Part shown: in pieces, positions 12,061 through 23,660 of the stretch
How the letters are laid out: every line of letters starts with the position of its first letter
Numbering within the stretch: position 1 is the first letter of the stretch
Assembly (NCBI GenBank): GCA_012295275.1
Contig: CM022665.1
Location: 23,064,002 to 23,128,001, forward strand
DNA length: 64,000 bases
Source: Chrysomallon squamiferum
Taxonomy: Eukaryota; Mollusca; Gastropoda; Neomphalida; Peltospiridae
Reading direction: 5' to 3'
The notes under the pieces: generated by a model
The model's input: the letters and a program-made list of their open reading frames with translations, nothing else
Told to the model about the DNA's origin: nothing
The model's database searches: none
Made by a program: the position numbers and the translations under genes

Positions 12061-12239
12061 TTGATTTCTTATTCTTTTTTAAAAAATAAAAAAAATTCTC
12101 TTTTAAATGACAGCAGACAAAGTGCTTAAATTTTTTGAAAACATCAATAAATAAATTAACAAGAAAATATAACTTTACCTCCAGATCAAAACTAAAATCT
12201 GATTTTGCTTAAAAACGTTTAAAAGATAATAATAATAAA

Positions 12240-13120
12240 ACACTGCTCTTTAACACGCTGGACTCAGAAACCGTTTGTCGTATGGGAATAACGTTTCTCG
12301 TGGGATTCGACTAACGCTTTCTTAATTAGTTACAACATTCTTTCGTTTAAGCCCTCGGTCTTGGATCATTTCGTGTGTATCAGTAACCAGAGTAAATTTC
12401 AATTCAACGTTCTAGCTGCAAGTCGCCAGTTAATCATTTCTAACTAATTTACGCCTCGCACAGTCACGATCTGAAGAAGCCATCACTCGACTAAATTATC
12501 GCGAAGACGACATCGCTCTGACGGTTTGCAACCAATGCAAATAGTGTAATAGATGGCGATATTTCCGATGTTGATTCTCCATGAAACGCATCCAATTCTT
12601 CATTCATTTTACCTTAATTTCAGGCCAATGATACACATTCTGAATCTCAAGATGTTCTCCTGTGTAAATATCGTTTTTTGTTAATGAGGACTTTGATATT
12701 CTACTTGAGGTAGAAAAATCGTTGAACATTTCTGCGTGGCTTTCGGAGCGACTTCCTCTCGGCCACATGAGGAAATTAGCATACACAAAGTTAACACAAC
12801 TGATTGCCACATCGAGGCAGTTTATCCACACAAAAGCGTGCTTGACGGTGAAACGTCATTGATTTTTCATTTTTAATCATTGGCCTTCAAGCGCCGTTAC
12901 AATAGCTTCATTTATATAACTGCCGAAGCGTCTGGGCAAATTTGTAACACTTGAATATGTAATAAGATGTGGACAGTACTAGAGAGGAAACCAGAACGCT
13001 ACCAGACACACTGTAATTTAAACAAATTCTTGTATTACAATTAAGCGGTATTTCTTTACATGGATATAATACTGGACAAGGAAGATTGAGATATTACCGG
13101 ATCGAAACCCGTTCGTCGCA
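12240..13120. promoter_or_regulatory. Complex island in intron 1 (candidate intronic enhancer)
   Basis: Roughly 880 bp with almost no simple repeats, just upstream of exon 2. Contains a perfect POU octamer ATGCAAAT at 12535-12542 preceded by CCAA, plus several TAAT-core sites. Minus-strand frame 12604-12831 has no recognisable domain. Inference: regulatory sequence. I did not find a convincing counterpart in the gene 2 intron. Confidence 0.35.
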
Positions 13121-13329
13121 CGCTTTTTCTCTCCATATTACTTTTATTCAATGGGCCTGATTATATGCACACAATACACAGAAAAGTAAAAGGAATAAAG
13201 AGTAGAAAAGAAAATGCATATACTTTTCAAATTAACTATTACTAATCGACCTAGAACGATGTCTATTAACTCCACAATCAGTCGAAACTGCAATAACAAA
13301 AACTATAACCATTTTAGTAATTATTATTA

Positions 13330-13384
13330 CTCTTCTTCATACTATTATTATTATTATTATTATTATTATTGTTATTATTATTGC
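13330..13384. repeat. (ATT)n microsatellite abutting the exon 2 acceptor
   Basis: The array runs to within a few bases of the acceptor TTGCAG and therefore occupies the branch-point and polypyrimidine region. The 151-codon frame starting at 13214 reads through it as poly-Tyr; only its part after 13387 is exon. Confidence 0.9.
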
Positions 13385-13386
13385 AG

Positions 13387-13669
13387 GCTACATCGAAAAA
13401 CCTCAGAAGAACAGAAACGTGGGTCAGAGTCGCTCCATTCGCCGAACGAAAGTACATCTAAAGACCACTACATACCACACGAATCCTCTGCCATCAACAC
13501 GGACTCTTTCTCGGATTCGGATGACGACGATGACATGTTTGATTCGCGTAGTAATACAAGTTCCTCGTCACCGAGAACCGCGGAACAGAGAGCGGATGTG
13601 ACGGAACATCCAGTGGATAATTCTGGGACACTAGACTTGTCTACCAAATTTAGACCTTTTGAAACATGA
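13387..13669 (+). CDS. six3/6: Six3/6 copy 1, exon 2 (C-terminal tail) and stop
   Basis: Completes codon 205 (AG|G, Arg) and encodes residues 206-298, giving a 298-aa protein. Support for the exon: a TTGCAG acceptor, exact phase with the exon 1 donor, a continuous frame to TGA at 13667-13669, and the same intron position (just after the KNR that follows the homeodomain) as in vertebrate Six3. The tail is Ser/Asp/Glu-rich and probably disordered: an acidic run DSDDDDD (residues 247-253), a poly-Ser stretch (residues 263-266) and a C-terminal TLDLSTK (286-292). The last resembles the PxDLSxK motif bound by CtBP co-repressors, with Thr in place of the leading Pro. The tail's function is inferred. 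Confidence 0.9.
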
Positions 13670-14025
13670 AATATAAAAGTATTTTCTATGAAAATTGAAC
13701 AGTGACATGAATCTCACGATATCGCAAAGTCAGTAAATTACAGACTTTTCCTCAGCTCAGATGTTTTGTATTGTAATGCATGTTGATAATTAGGTGCGTA
13801 GTAAAGTAATCAACCAGTCCATTTTATTGTAACTTACATTTGAAAACGTTAATGATGTTATTTGTTATTTCGGTGTGAAATACAAAGTTGTTTTTTTGGT
13901 ACAGTGTTTTATTTTGAGTTGTTTTTCTCCCCAGTTATATATACTCCTACACACACTCCTTTTCTCAAACCTTAGTGATATCTAAATATTGTATAATTAT
14001 AGCAATAAACTAATTTATGAAAAAT
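13670..14025 (+). terminator. Gene 1 3' UTR with candidate poly(A) signal
   Basis: The sequence after the stop is unique and AT-rich. A canonical AATAAA lies at 14004-14009, giving a 3' UTR of about 350 nt. Transcript data would be needed to confirm this end. Confidence 0.5.
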
Positions 14026-14229
14026 ATTTACTTGCACCAGTGAAAGAAAGAGAAAAATAAAGGAGAACGAGAAATAAAGATAAAGGAGAGAGAGAGAAAG
14101 AGAAAGGCAAAGAACTGAAGAAATTAAAAAAAAAGTTAAAAAGTTAAAAAAATAAAAATAAAAATAAAGAATCAAAAACAAACTTACGAACAAATACGTA
14201 CATAAATGATGACGATGATGATGATAATA

Positions 14230-14266
<37 letters not shown>

Positions 14267-14490
14267 GTAATAATAATTAAATTGTTAAAATTAACAACAA
14301 AACCGGATAAAAGTTAAAGAATACAATATTCTAGAGACGCACTGGTTCCTATTTGTAATTGAAAACATTTATGCAAATTTATATTACATATTCTGCTGGG
14401 TTCTGTTTTCTGTGACTCTTTAATCAGCCACTATCCTAAGCAGATGTATACACAGATATTCATACAAGATTATATCACACACACACACAT

Positions 14491-14543
<53 letters not shown>

Positions 14544-15850
14544 AGTACACAGTTAAATTTAAAACGCCACAATGAAATAAAAAGAAAACAACAACAACAA
14601 CAATAATTTGTTTTATTTAATATCAAAACTTATTACTGATGTACACATTTTACATCACTTCTGGTAGTCATCGACTAGTAAACGGTCTGTTAAGGGAGAT
14701 AATTTCAAAAAAGATTTATATATATATATATTTTTTTTTTTTTACGCCGCTGTTGATCAATAAAATAATCTGCTGGAACCAGACATATAAATACAAGCGT
14801 AAGTCTTTACTGTATGAAGGATCTGTCAGCAGGTTAACGACTTTTTACGTTTTACGTAAAAGTTTAGCATAATTATTGGTTGTATAAATAAACAGATAAA
14901 ATCAAACGTACTGCAGTCTGGAACATATTCGTCAAGATACTCGAATAACGTGACAAAAAATTAGCAGCCTGAACTTTCAAATATTTCTTCAATTTAATCA
15001 AAAATGATTAATCGGAAATCTATGTAAACTGAAATAACTGGGCGTACAAAAAGAACGATTATCAAAAGCTTAGGTGTATTTTTTGTTTGTTTATTTATTT
15101 GTTTTTCTTTTCTTTGGTTTACCTTTGTAGAGCAGGACAAATATTACTGAACGCGCTGTCACATATATATATATATTGGTGCACTGAAGTAATACTAAAA
15201 TATTCAAGCAGGCGTTACAGAAAATAATAAAAGATAGGAAATTAAAATGTTCATTAGTGACAGACTATGACAACGATAACAAAAACAACAACAGCAGTGA
15301 TAATGATGATGAAGAAGAAAGAAAGCAAGAAGGTAATGATCAGAATCTGTTAATAGCGAAGATGATGACAGAACACATTTAAAATATTTAACGTATAATG
15401 TAAGATAAACAAAGCGTGAATAATAACGTTTCACAAACAGCTACTACTGCTACTATTACAACAACAACAACAACAACTACAACAACAACAACAACAACAA
15501 CTACTACTACTACTAATAATAATAATAATAATAACAATACATCAAGTAACATAACCTACTACTGCTACTACTAAAGGTACCACCAACACCTAATAACAAA
15601 TGCAATGGTAATAATAAACTATCTTTGAAGTAGTAATCCGAGAAATTCAGTAACAAAAGGAATCATGGCAGTGTAGCATATTTTGTTTCATATATGAGGC
15701 AGTCGTTGGAGAAGTCGAAATAAATATTTTTGCAGAGATTAAACATGAAAGATTGTACTTCATCTTGCCTTTGTTTCAAGATTATGCATGGATAAATTAT
15801 GTTTGAAAACAACCAAAGCAATATAAAAATTATTCAACAAAATCAGTAAC
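14026..15850. other. Non-genic region with simple repeats downstream of gene 1
   Basis: GA-rich tract 14040-14110, (AAT)n 14226-14277, (CA)n 14477-14540 and a compound ACA/ACT/AAT array 15445-15536. No recognisable gene. Confidence 0.6.
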
Positions 15851-15851
15851 G

Positions 15852-15895
<44 letters not shown>

Positions 15896-15911
15896 CAAAT
15901 AAATAAATATG

Positions 15912-15950
<39 letters not shown>

Positions 15951-15985
15951 ACAAACAAACAAATAAATAAATATATAAAAAAGTA
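15851..15985. repeat. (AAAT)n microsatellite, about 130 bp
   Basis: Tetranucleotide array with one GTAA interruption and an AAAC patch near 15950-15962. Confidence 0.9.
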
Positions 15986-16960
15986 AATAAATTAAGCAAA
16001 CGTCTTAAATTAATGTTCTCTCATAATAATCATCTCAGTTTGATTAATTTCCAAGTTTCTATTATTAGATTATTTTTAATTTATTTGTATATGTATTGTA
16101 TATTGTTTTTTGCGCGAACCCTTTTCTGTGATCACCGAATTAACAAAGTAATATTAGTAAATAAAAGAGTAATATTAATAATATGTATTTGTGAATGTTT
16201 GCTCATTATATGGTAAACAGGACTCCGAAATTATATTTTCTATTTAGTTTAGTTTTATTTAAGTCTAGTTTAATTTATTTTAGCTAAGTAAGTTTCTTTA
16301 GTTATTATTTTGTTATTTCTAAATTTTTAGACTGGAATCTGTTATTCACTGTGTGTGTTCTACCTCTCTGTTTCTTTTGTTAAAAAAAAAAGAGTAAAAA
16401 TAAAATAAAATAAAAAGAAGAAAAACAATAAAAACAAAAAAGACCACTCCGAAAAAAAAAAAAATAATAATAAAAATAAAAAATCTTTAACCACCACCCC
16501 CTAAAAGAAACCCCAAAACAACAAAAACATAATAGCTAAAAAAAATAAAAATCTCTTGAAAAACAAAACAAACAAAACTTTTATATAAAAATAGTCTTAG
16601 CAAGGCTACAGCGATTTACAACATACTAAATGTTTGATCACTTTATGCCTGTCCATTATTCAAGCATTAGTCAATTATAGGTTTGTTGACAAGGCAATTT
16701 ACTGGTAAATCATTTCACGAAAGCAGGATATTAGTCGGTTAATTATGTACGTATCTCAGCTTTGGTCAGTACGTTTTGTCACGTAAATCAGCCATGCGTA
16801 CATCCACGTATTAGACTCTTGGATTATTTTATGATATACGTATATTGTAAAGCGAACATAAAAAAAAAAAAAAAAAAAAAAATGTTGAGAATACATATGT
16901 TCATCCTAATATATATATATTTAAAAGAGTACTAATGTAAAATGTTTATTATAAATAGTG
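15986..16960. other. AT-rich non-genic stretch
   Basis: A-rich low-complexity sequence at 16380-16570, a more complex patch at 16590-16850 and a poly-A run at 16860-16882. No gene seen. Confidence 0.5.
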
Positions 16961-17139
16961 AATATTTTTAATGAGTATAATTTTATTATTAAATGCATAT
17001 ATATATATATATGGGTGTCAGTGTGTATTTATTTCTACTGTATCTATTTTTAGATCTTCAGTACAACTATACTGCTCCACTTTAATCGTTCTCAGTTTTT
17101 GAACAATTTTCATTTAATAATAAAATTATACTCATTAAA

Positions 17140-17145
<6 letters not shown>
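16961..17145. repeat. Perfect 35-bp inverted repeat flanking a 115-bp spacer
   Basis: Left arm 16961-16995 is the exact reverse complement of 17111-17145; the arms contain AATGAGTATAATTTTATTAT. The spacer starts with (TA)n, and a longer (TA)n follows the right arm. No clear target-site duplication. Candidate: a MITE-like element, or a fold-back created by a recent inverted duplication. Confidence 0.85.
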
Positions 17146-17190
<45 letters not shown>

Positions 17191-18087
17191 TTTTTGTGTA
17201 CGTATGCTTGCTTTTGTGTGAGAGAAATTTTGAGAAAAGGGGCAGAAGCAGAGGCTGATGACTTTGACAAACCAACAGACTGACAAGGCAGACAACCAGA
17301 CAGGCGAAAAACACAATTTCCTTTCAGCTTACATACATCTTTGTTTTATCGAAAACATTTCGCTGCCATTTCGTCGTTGAGAAACTTTATGTCTCCCCTA
17401 GAATAATAAATAATTAAACCATGCGATTAGTTTACCAAATTACTTCCGAGAAAGAAATAGCGCATTAGGTTTTAAAGATTAAAGAAAGATCTTATCTCTT
17501 CTTTTACAATGTATTTTACTTTACCAATTACTGAGAAGGGAAGATAACCTATGCCAGTCAGTGTATCCCAACTGGCCCCTCCCACCCAGAAAGCCGCATG
17601 TGTGGCGCTCATATCAACCACTTGCATGCCGTGTATGAAAAAAAAAAAAAAAAAAAAAAAATTAGAAAAATATCGAGTATCGATTTAAACAAGTCATAGA
17701 TTTCTTGATGAACGTGCAAAAGTGAAGCTGCTACCACCCAGAGAGAGCGTCAGATTCTGATTACCGCTGTCAGAAGCTAGAAACTGTCGAGTTTCAAGGT
17801 TTTGACCACCCTGAAGTTTACCAGAATTAAAGACTTTATAATTTTATACTAATCACTGCAGTGCATCGTTAATTAACCAATTAAGGAATGTTTTCTCGAG
17901 TTCAAATATCATCAAGCATTAAGGTTTTCACCTCGACGTTTTCCTGTTACACTTTATTTTGTAATTAACTAAAAAAAAAAAAAAAAAAATGAGAAAATGA
18001 AAATGAGAAAAAAAGAAAAATGAGAAAGTAAAAAAAATATTGATATGAGATAATCGGTGATAAGAAACAAACACACACACAAACAAA

Positions 18088-18089
<2 letters not shown>
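17146..18089. other. (TA)n then complex non-coding DNA with poly-A runs
   Basis: (TA)n to 17187. Unique, moderately GC-rich sequence at about 17190-17640 and 17665-17945, separated by poly-A at 17639-17661; another A-run at 17971-17989. Short frames on the minus strand near 17082-17316 are not recognisable proteins. Confidence 0.5.

Positions 18090-18179
<90 letters not shown>
18090..18179. repeat. (GA)n microsatellite, about 90 bp
   Basis: Uninterrupted AG dinucleotide array. Confidence 0.95.
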
Positions 18180-18182
<3 letters not shown>

Positions 18183-20139
18183 ATTTTCTAAACCTTAATT
18201 ATCAATAATTATTTTCTGCTTATTATTAGTAGTATTATTTTATTTTTAAATAAAATGTGAAAATCGCAAAGAAATCAGTAGCTTTAATTTTGTTAATTTA
18301 CGAAAAAGTTTGTTTTGTTTCGAAACAACAAATGTATCTAATAAATGCACATGATTTAATACTAGACTCAAACGAATTCGTTTGTTAAAATTCAGAGTAA
18401 ATGCTAGACTGGAAAAACAGTTACAGTGAGCAATTTCAGTCACGAGTGCTCACTGGTCACTTGTCTTTTTATAATACTGCAATAGGAAATATTTTGCAAA
18501 AGTCCCAAGTTTAACACGATACAGAGAACTATTAGCGTGTGTTCACTGGGTTATGTAAACCTATTTGACAGGCCTTAACATATGTTCAAGAACACGGATT
18601 TTCACATTTTCCAAATATTGATAACAAAAGTTGTTAAACTCTTCTCGGAGAAGAAACCAAATATTGCGCAGATATCTCTCTTTCGTCTCGAGATAACAAA
18701 CAACCTATGCGGTGAACATGAAATGAAAAAAACAAAACAAATTCGAGTGAGAGAATAAAAACTAAAATAAAGATCCCGTTTATCACATGCTTTAGATGCA
18801 GGCTGCTGTATTTGGTATCAAAACATATTCAACGATGACACTTGTTGTTTGTTGTGTTGGCTCAGCTCTTAGTTTTGAGCTTGTTTTCCTACACTGACAA
18901 GCGTCTGGACAGGCAACTCACAATATTGCTCGCGCATGTGTGGTTTGTTTTAGTTGTAAAGTAGTTTCCACAGTGTTTTGCTCTTGGTGTGTTTATTTTG
19001 CAGAGTACGCGGTATCAGTTTGGATTTCATCGAGTCGTATGGGCTTCTCGTGGCTCATCCTACATAAATATCAGACGAATAAATACTCTGATACCTGTCT
19101 TAGAAATGTCTGGCAAATAAAAACACTGAATCTACAGCGGGCCTGCTTGAACTAGGATTTTGATGGAAGCATGCTAAATAGTACCCATACGAAGAAACTA
19201 AAATATTAGATGGGTCCAATAAATCAACGTAATAATCGAGTCAAACCTATGAAACAAGTCTGTCAGTCTGTACAGGTATAACCGCGCAATGGAAAAAAAA
19301 ACATGCTGATGATAGTTCAGTGACCAGTAGAATTCACTGGCCTTGATGGCGCTTCAGACTTTATTTTCAGGATCATAACACGGTGTTCCTACTTTAGAGT
19401 AAAATTGTAATTCATCATTAACCCTCTAATTTGTTAACCATATTTCTGTATAAAGAATTCGAGGCCCATATCGATTTTACTCGAAATCGCGATTGAAACA
19501 AGATCAAAGATTAATTCATTTTCCATCTTGAAAGGCGCAAGATTCGTTGAAAAATCAGCAGTTGGAGGTACGCTTTGTTCATTACATTAAACGCTGCTGC
19601 AATTCAAAACCGGACAAATGTTTAGTTCTGATTCTTTCTGCTTCATTTTCATGCTGTTATTCACTGACTTTCCATGTGAACAAACAGCTAGTCAATTAAC
19701 ACACACGCGTTAACAACCAGCGAAAAAAAGTTTTCCCCTGAAATGACCTGTTTTCGTGGTCCTCCCATTGCTGCCCATTAGACGATTTCTATGCATTTCG
19801 TCCATGTTTCGTTCAACAATGGGCGTGAAAGAGTTGAATTTATTAAAATGTAGGTAATCATCATTAACAATGTCTATTTTAATGATAACTCTGTCGTGCT
19901 GTGTTTAATACGTGTTCGTCAGTTACAGTTCGAAAAACACGTCATTACTGCGGCAAAATGCGATTAATGATTAATTTTCTATATAATCAAACTAGATTTA
20001 ATAATGTTTCGGCCATCCGAATTACTTGTAGGTTAGCTATATTGTATCTCTGTTTTAAACGCTCTGTCCAGATGGGGTTTTTAGTTTTGAAGTGAAATTT
20101 TAAATAAAGGAAAGACGAATAAAGATATGGAAGTAAATA

Positions 20140-20140
<1 letters not shown>
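18180..20140. other. Long complex non-coding island (about 2 kb)
   Basis: One of the longest stretches without simple repeats in the window. It has several short frames (60-71 codons at 18246-18443 minus, 18940-19155 plus and 19901-20095 plus) but none with a recognisable domain. It may hold regulatory elements; I could not pair it with another copy in the window. Confidence 0.4.
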
Positions 20141-20141
<1 letters not shown>

Positions 20142-20184
<43 letters not shown>

Positions 20185-20204
20185 AACAACAAGATAAACA
20201 CGAC

Positions 20205-20262
<58 letters not shown>
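20142..20262. repeat. Poly-A (42 bp) followed by (AAT)n
   Basis: Homopolymer at 20142-20183, then AAC units and (AAT)n at about 20205-20262. Minus-strand frame 20081-20494 reads through as poly-Leu/poly-Phe and is an artefact. Confidence 0.9.
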
Positions 20263-20263
<1 letters not shown>

Positions 20264-22489
20264 GGAGTAAGACGAACAAGAAAAGTACTCGTACTGTTTC
20301 ACACTTAGTTTCACATTTGGTGCTCTATCCAGTCTCCAGCAATAAATAAATAAAATAAAAATACCTATATTATTGTAATATAGACTATTGACACACACAC
20401 ACACCAGCGGAGAAACTTGTTTTAGTACAAAACGTCGGTAACAGTTAACAAAAGGTAAACAGAAACATACGGAGTTGAGGATGTAGCAGAGCATTATTTA
20501 AAATTCTTCTGCAATAGCGTGCACAGTTTCACACGTAAACACTGACACTGCTCACCAAAGTTTTCATACAAACGCATAAAAGTAAAACTATCTTGATATC
20601 TTTCTTTACCAGCAGTCAGTGGGGGGTTGTCAAAAAGCCGTGTAGTTAAGATCATAATTCGTGAATTCCCGTGACTCAGGGTTGCATACCGAACTCTCGT
20701 AAAATGACGCCATTGTTCCTGTGACAGTCGCGGAGCTCTTCACTGCTGAAGTCAGTTTTTTTTTTTTTTTTTTTTTTGGTATAGAGGCTACTGCTTGGTC
20801 TCTCTCTCGCTCTCTCATACGTCTGATAGCAATCATCAGTTTGATAGAAGGATTTGTACCCGTTTCACCGGCCTCAATTCAGACGTAAATAGGACTTGTT
20901 GTCAGTGGGAATTGTCTTCTTTTCAACGCAGTGTTCTTGTCAACTGATCATGTTCATTGATTCAGCAAGTCGGCGCTGGGTTCAAGGCCCTTGACAACGC
21001 TTGACGAAAAAGGGCCGTAATAACATAGCTGGTTAGTCGCTAGCTAAAGCATTCATAAGTGATCAAAATATAAAAAGAGTCAGCCTAATTTGACGTTAAT
21101 ATTCCTCAATTTCCTTCCGAGAATTAGTGTCAAATCAGAAGAAGAAAAAATATGACTGGATATTTTTTCTTTACTTTATATTGGACTCAATGTAAACGTT
21201 TATCAGTGGGATCGGTTAAGATTGGGAGGTGTCTGTTATGAATATGAATATAAAATATTACTTACAAATCTCTGAGTGGTCTCTTTAGATCAGTTCTTTT
21301 AATATTCGCGTATTCGTTATACTAAAGTAGAATCATCACGGAATGTAGTGATCATTACTGTATAGAAGAAATTAACTGTTAAATCGATGGATAAGTGAAC
21401 AGATGTATTGATGGGTGGGTGCTCAATGAAATCATATTTGAATAAAAAAGATATGGAAGAATGTACACAACTTTTGATATGCGATGAAATTAATTACAAA
21501 ATGAAAACACCAAATGGAAAACAAAAATTAATTAAAATTCTTTTCTTTTCCACTCATGTGCCATTATTTATAATCTGATAATTATTTATATATATATTTT
21601 ATTATTATTATTTTTTATTACCATCTAATTAGGGGTCAGTGTACAGCGGTTGTTTTGTTTTTCCTTCTTTTTCACAAACACAATTGGATAAGCCGATAAT
21701 GTCTTCATTTACTGCTTACAAAATATTAGTACAGCAATGTCGACATACTGAATGCGATCTTAAGATAGCTATTTAGACAGATGAAAATACTACAATCTGG
21801 ACGAAAAAGACCTGAAGCATTTTCAAAGTGCTTGACTATGTAACAGGTAATGTCTCATGTATCTTTAGTTACATAAACCATTTGGAAGTGATAATTGAAA
21901 AACATTATAACCAGCATGTTGCCGAGTGTTACAGCGTGAAGTCGATGGCTTGAAGGAAGTCATCACTTTAATGCGCTTGAGGCAGCTCAGTAATTAACTC
22001 AAGTGAAATTTTCCTCATTTGTTTAGTACTCGTCTAATGAGCACAAGATAAACAGGGAAATGGCACTGATGGGGGTGGAAAAACGCAGTAGAGACTTTTT
22101 CTGCTCATTTCTCGAGCTTAAAAGAATAAAACAAATCATCTATTTTGATGAGGACGTCTACGGCTTTGATTGCTGTGTGAAACTGTTACATTTATTTGAT
22201 AAAGTTTCTGTTCTAAAATTTATATGTAGGCAGTAATATAGTTTTATGTTTTCTTTGACTATTTTATTGCGTTCTCTTTTTCGATACGTCCATATCACTG
22301 AATCTTTAACTTAAACTGTGTCATAGTATGTTCGTAAAAAAGATGTCCAGTTTATCCATACATCCTTTTATGATTCTTTATATGTATGTATACTGGTGTA
22401 TCACCATGCGATGATATTTTTTGTGTTTTCTTAAATGTAAAAGACATGAAAATTCTTTTTTACACAGATTAAAATATGGTTTGTTCTAG
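20263..22489. other. Mostly complex non-coding DNA
   Basis: Unique sequence with a poly-T at 20757-20777. The patches 20500-21060 and 21880-22150 are relatively GC-rich and repeat-free. No recognisable gene. Confidence 0.4.
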
Positions 22490-22760
22490 CCGTTAGTTAA
22501 AATTTCACATAATGCCGTTAACGAGAAAAGTGAATAATATCGTACAGTTTGGCCTTTGTTCTCCGCAGATGGTGTTCACTCAAGCCGCGATCTTCTAAAT
22601 CAGTGAAGCTATCACGAAAGATTATTGAATTAGCTTTACTTGCAAAATATCATTACATTCAAGATGACATGAGCGTTAAAGGGATCTTTGTCTCCAGGAC
22701 TGCACCGTATAAAGACCGAGCTGCCCAATTTAATCAGAGTCATCCCAAGTTGCACCAAAA
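22490..22760. promoter_or_regulatory. Duplicated non-coding element 1, copy A
   Basis: Collinear with 37788-38050. Shared landmarks: CCGTTAGT with following AATTT at the 5' end; a SOX-type CCTTTGTTCT at 22553-22562; a 26-bp core at 22623-22648 containing TATTGAATTAGC and TTGCAAAAT (24/26 identical); AGATGACAT; a second SOX-type CTTTGTCT; and ATCAGAGT placed exactly 110 bp after the core start in both copies. Plus frame 22549-22797 (82 codons) crosses it, but copy B has an in-frame TGA and other changes, so conservation is not protein-level. Inference: an ancient enhancer of the Six3/6 locus. Confidence 0.65.
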
Positions 22761-23660
22761 TTGGCCGAACTCAGCCGCATTTTCGATTTTTTACTAGAGA
22801 AGCGTAAACGTTACTTATTTAAAAAAGAAAAATAAAAAAAAAAAATCTGTTTTTAGATTGGTGTTATCTGTTATTCTGCGATTGTAATAACTTATAATTA
22901 TTGTTATTGCTGTTGTCGTTTTTCTTAAATATGCATGTATATATAAATATATTTCGCCTCAAATACTCAGTTGTATATTTATCAGAAGACATATATTATA
23001 TAGTTACAATCATAAAAATATAGAGAAGAAATATACGGGTGAGTCACAGAGTTTAACTAGTATTATTTCTAACCTGTCAAAAGCAAACTGGGATAACCAA
23101 TTGAAAAGAAAACTTCAGAAATATTTTATAGCGAAAAACAAATATTATTAAAAATGCATTTAGTTTTTCATGTTGTGTAAACGACATTTGAATCAGTAAA
23201 CGGATTTCTTCTTACTATTATGTCTTCAGATTAAGTATGAAAGAATGGTGTTTTTAAATCATGTCTTTCATAAAAAAAAAAAAAAAAATGTAAAAACAAC
23301 TAGCAAATATTTTTATCAATCGGTAACCATTTAACATTAAGCAAAAACCTTCGAGCAAGGCTTGTTTTCGAGTCAGGCAATCAAATCAAAATACGTTGGA
23401 CAAGTCGAAAACAAAACTTGGCACATGATAGCAATTTGGCGCATGTGGAGCCCAAGTGCCCTCATCGCACGCCCAATCAGCCGCCAAATGGTGTTAAGAG
23501 TGTTCAAACTTTGTGTGAATACGAAAATTGAGGAGGTATGCCCCGGATCTTCGCCCACTAGGCTTAACGTTGTTAAGCGATGATAGTGCAATTGCTAAAT
23601 ACTCTATCTGCTCCTATAATTGTATTTGGCGTTTCCATTTCCCTCTGATAGTATGGAGAT
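22761..23660. other. Spacer between duplicated elements 1A and 2A
   Basis: AT-rich to 23340 with an A-run near 23272-23288. Then a GC-richer patch at 23350-23590 with CCAAT and overlapping short frames on both strands (72-73 codons), none recognisable. I found no partner for this patch near copy B. Confidence 0.35.

Larger units (their letters stand above)
7103..13386 (+). other. Intron of Six3/6 copy 1 (6284 bp)
   Basis: Donor GTATAT at 7103; acceptor AG at 13385-13386 (TTATTGCAG). The codon is split AG|G (Arg205), joining exon 1 to the open frame of exon 2. The donor is followed immediately by (TTA)n and the acceptor is preceded by about 50 bp of (ATT)n. Inside are GATA, CTA, AAAT, AAT and ATT arrays and poly-A, plus three more complex islands: 7490-7860, 10980-11330 (with a perfect inverted repeat) and 12240-13120. 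Confidence 0.9.

Noticed and set aside
13214-13386. 5' part of the 151-codon frame leading into exon 2
   Set aside because: It is intronic: poly-Tyr from (ATT)n, followed by a clear TTGCAG acceptor in phase with the exon 1 donor.
22549-22797. 82-codon plus-strand frame as a gene
   Set aside because: It overlaps duplicated element 1; the paired copy at 37.8-38.0 kb has an in-frame stop, so the similarity is not protein-coding.
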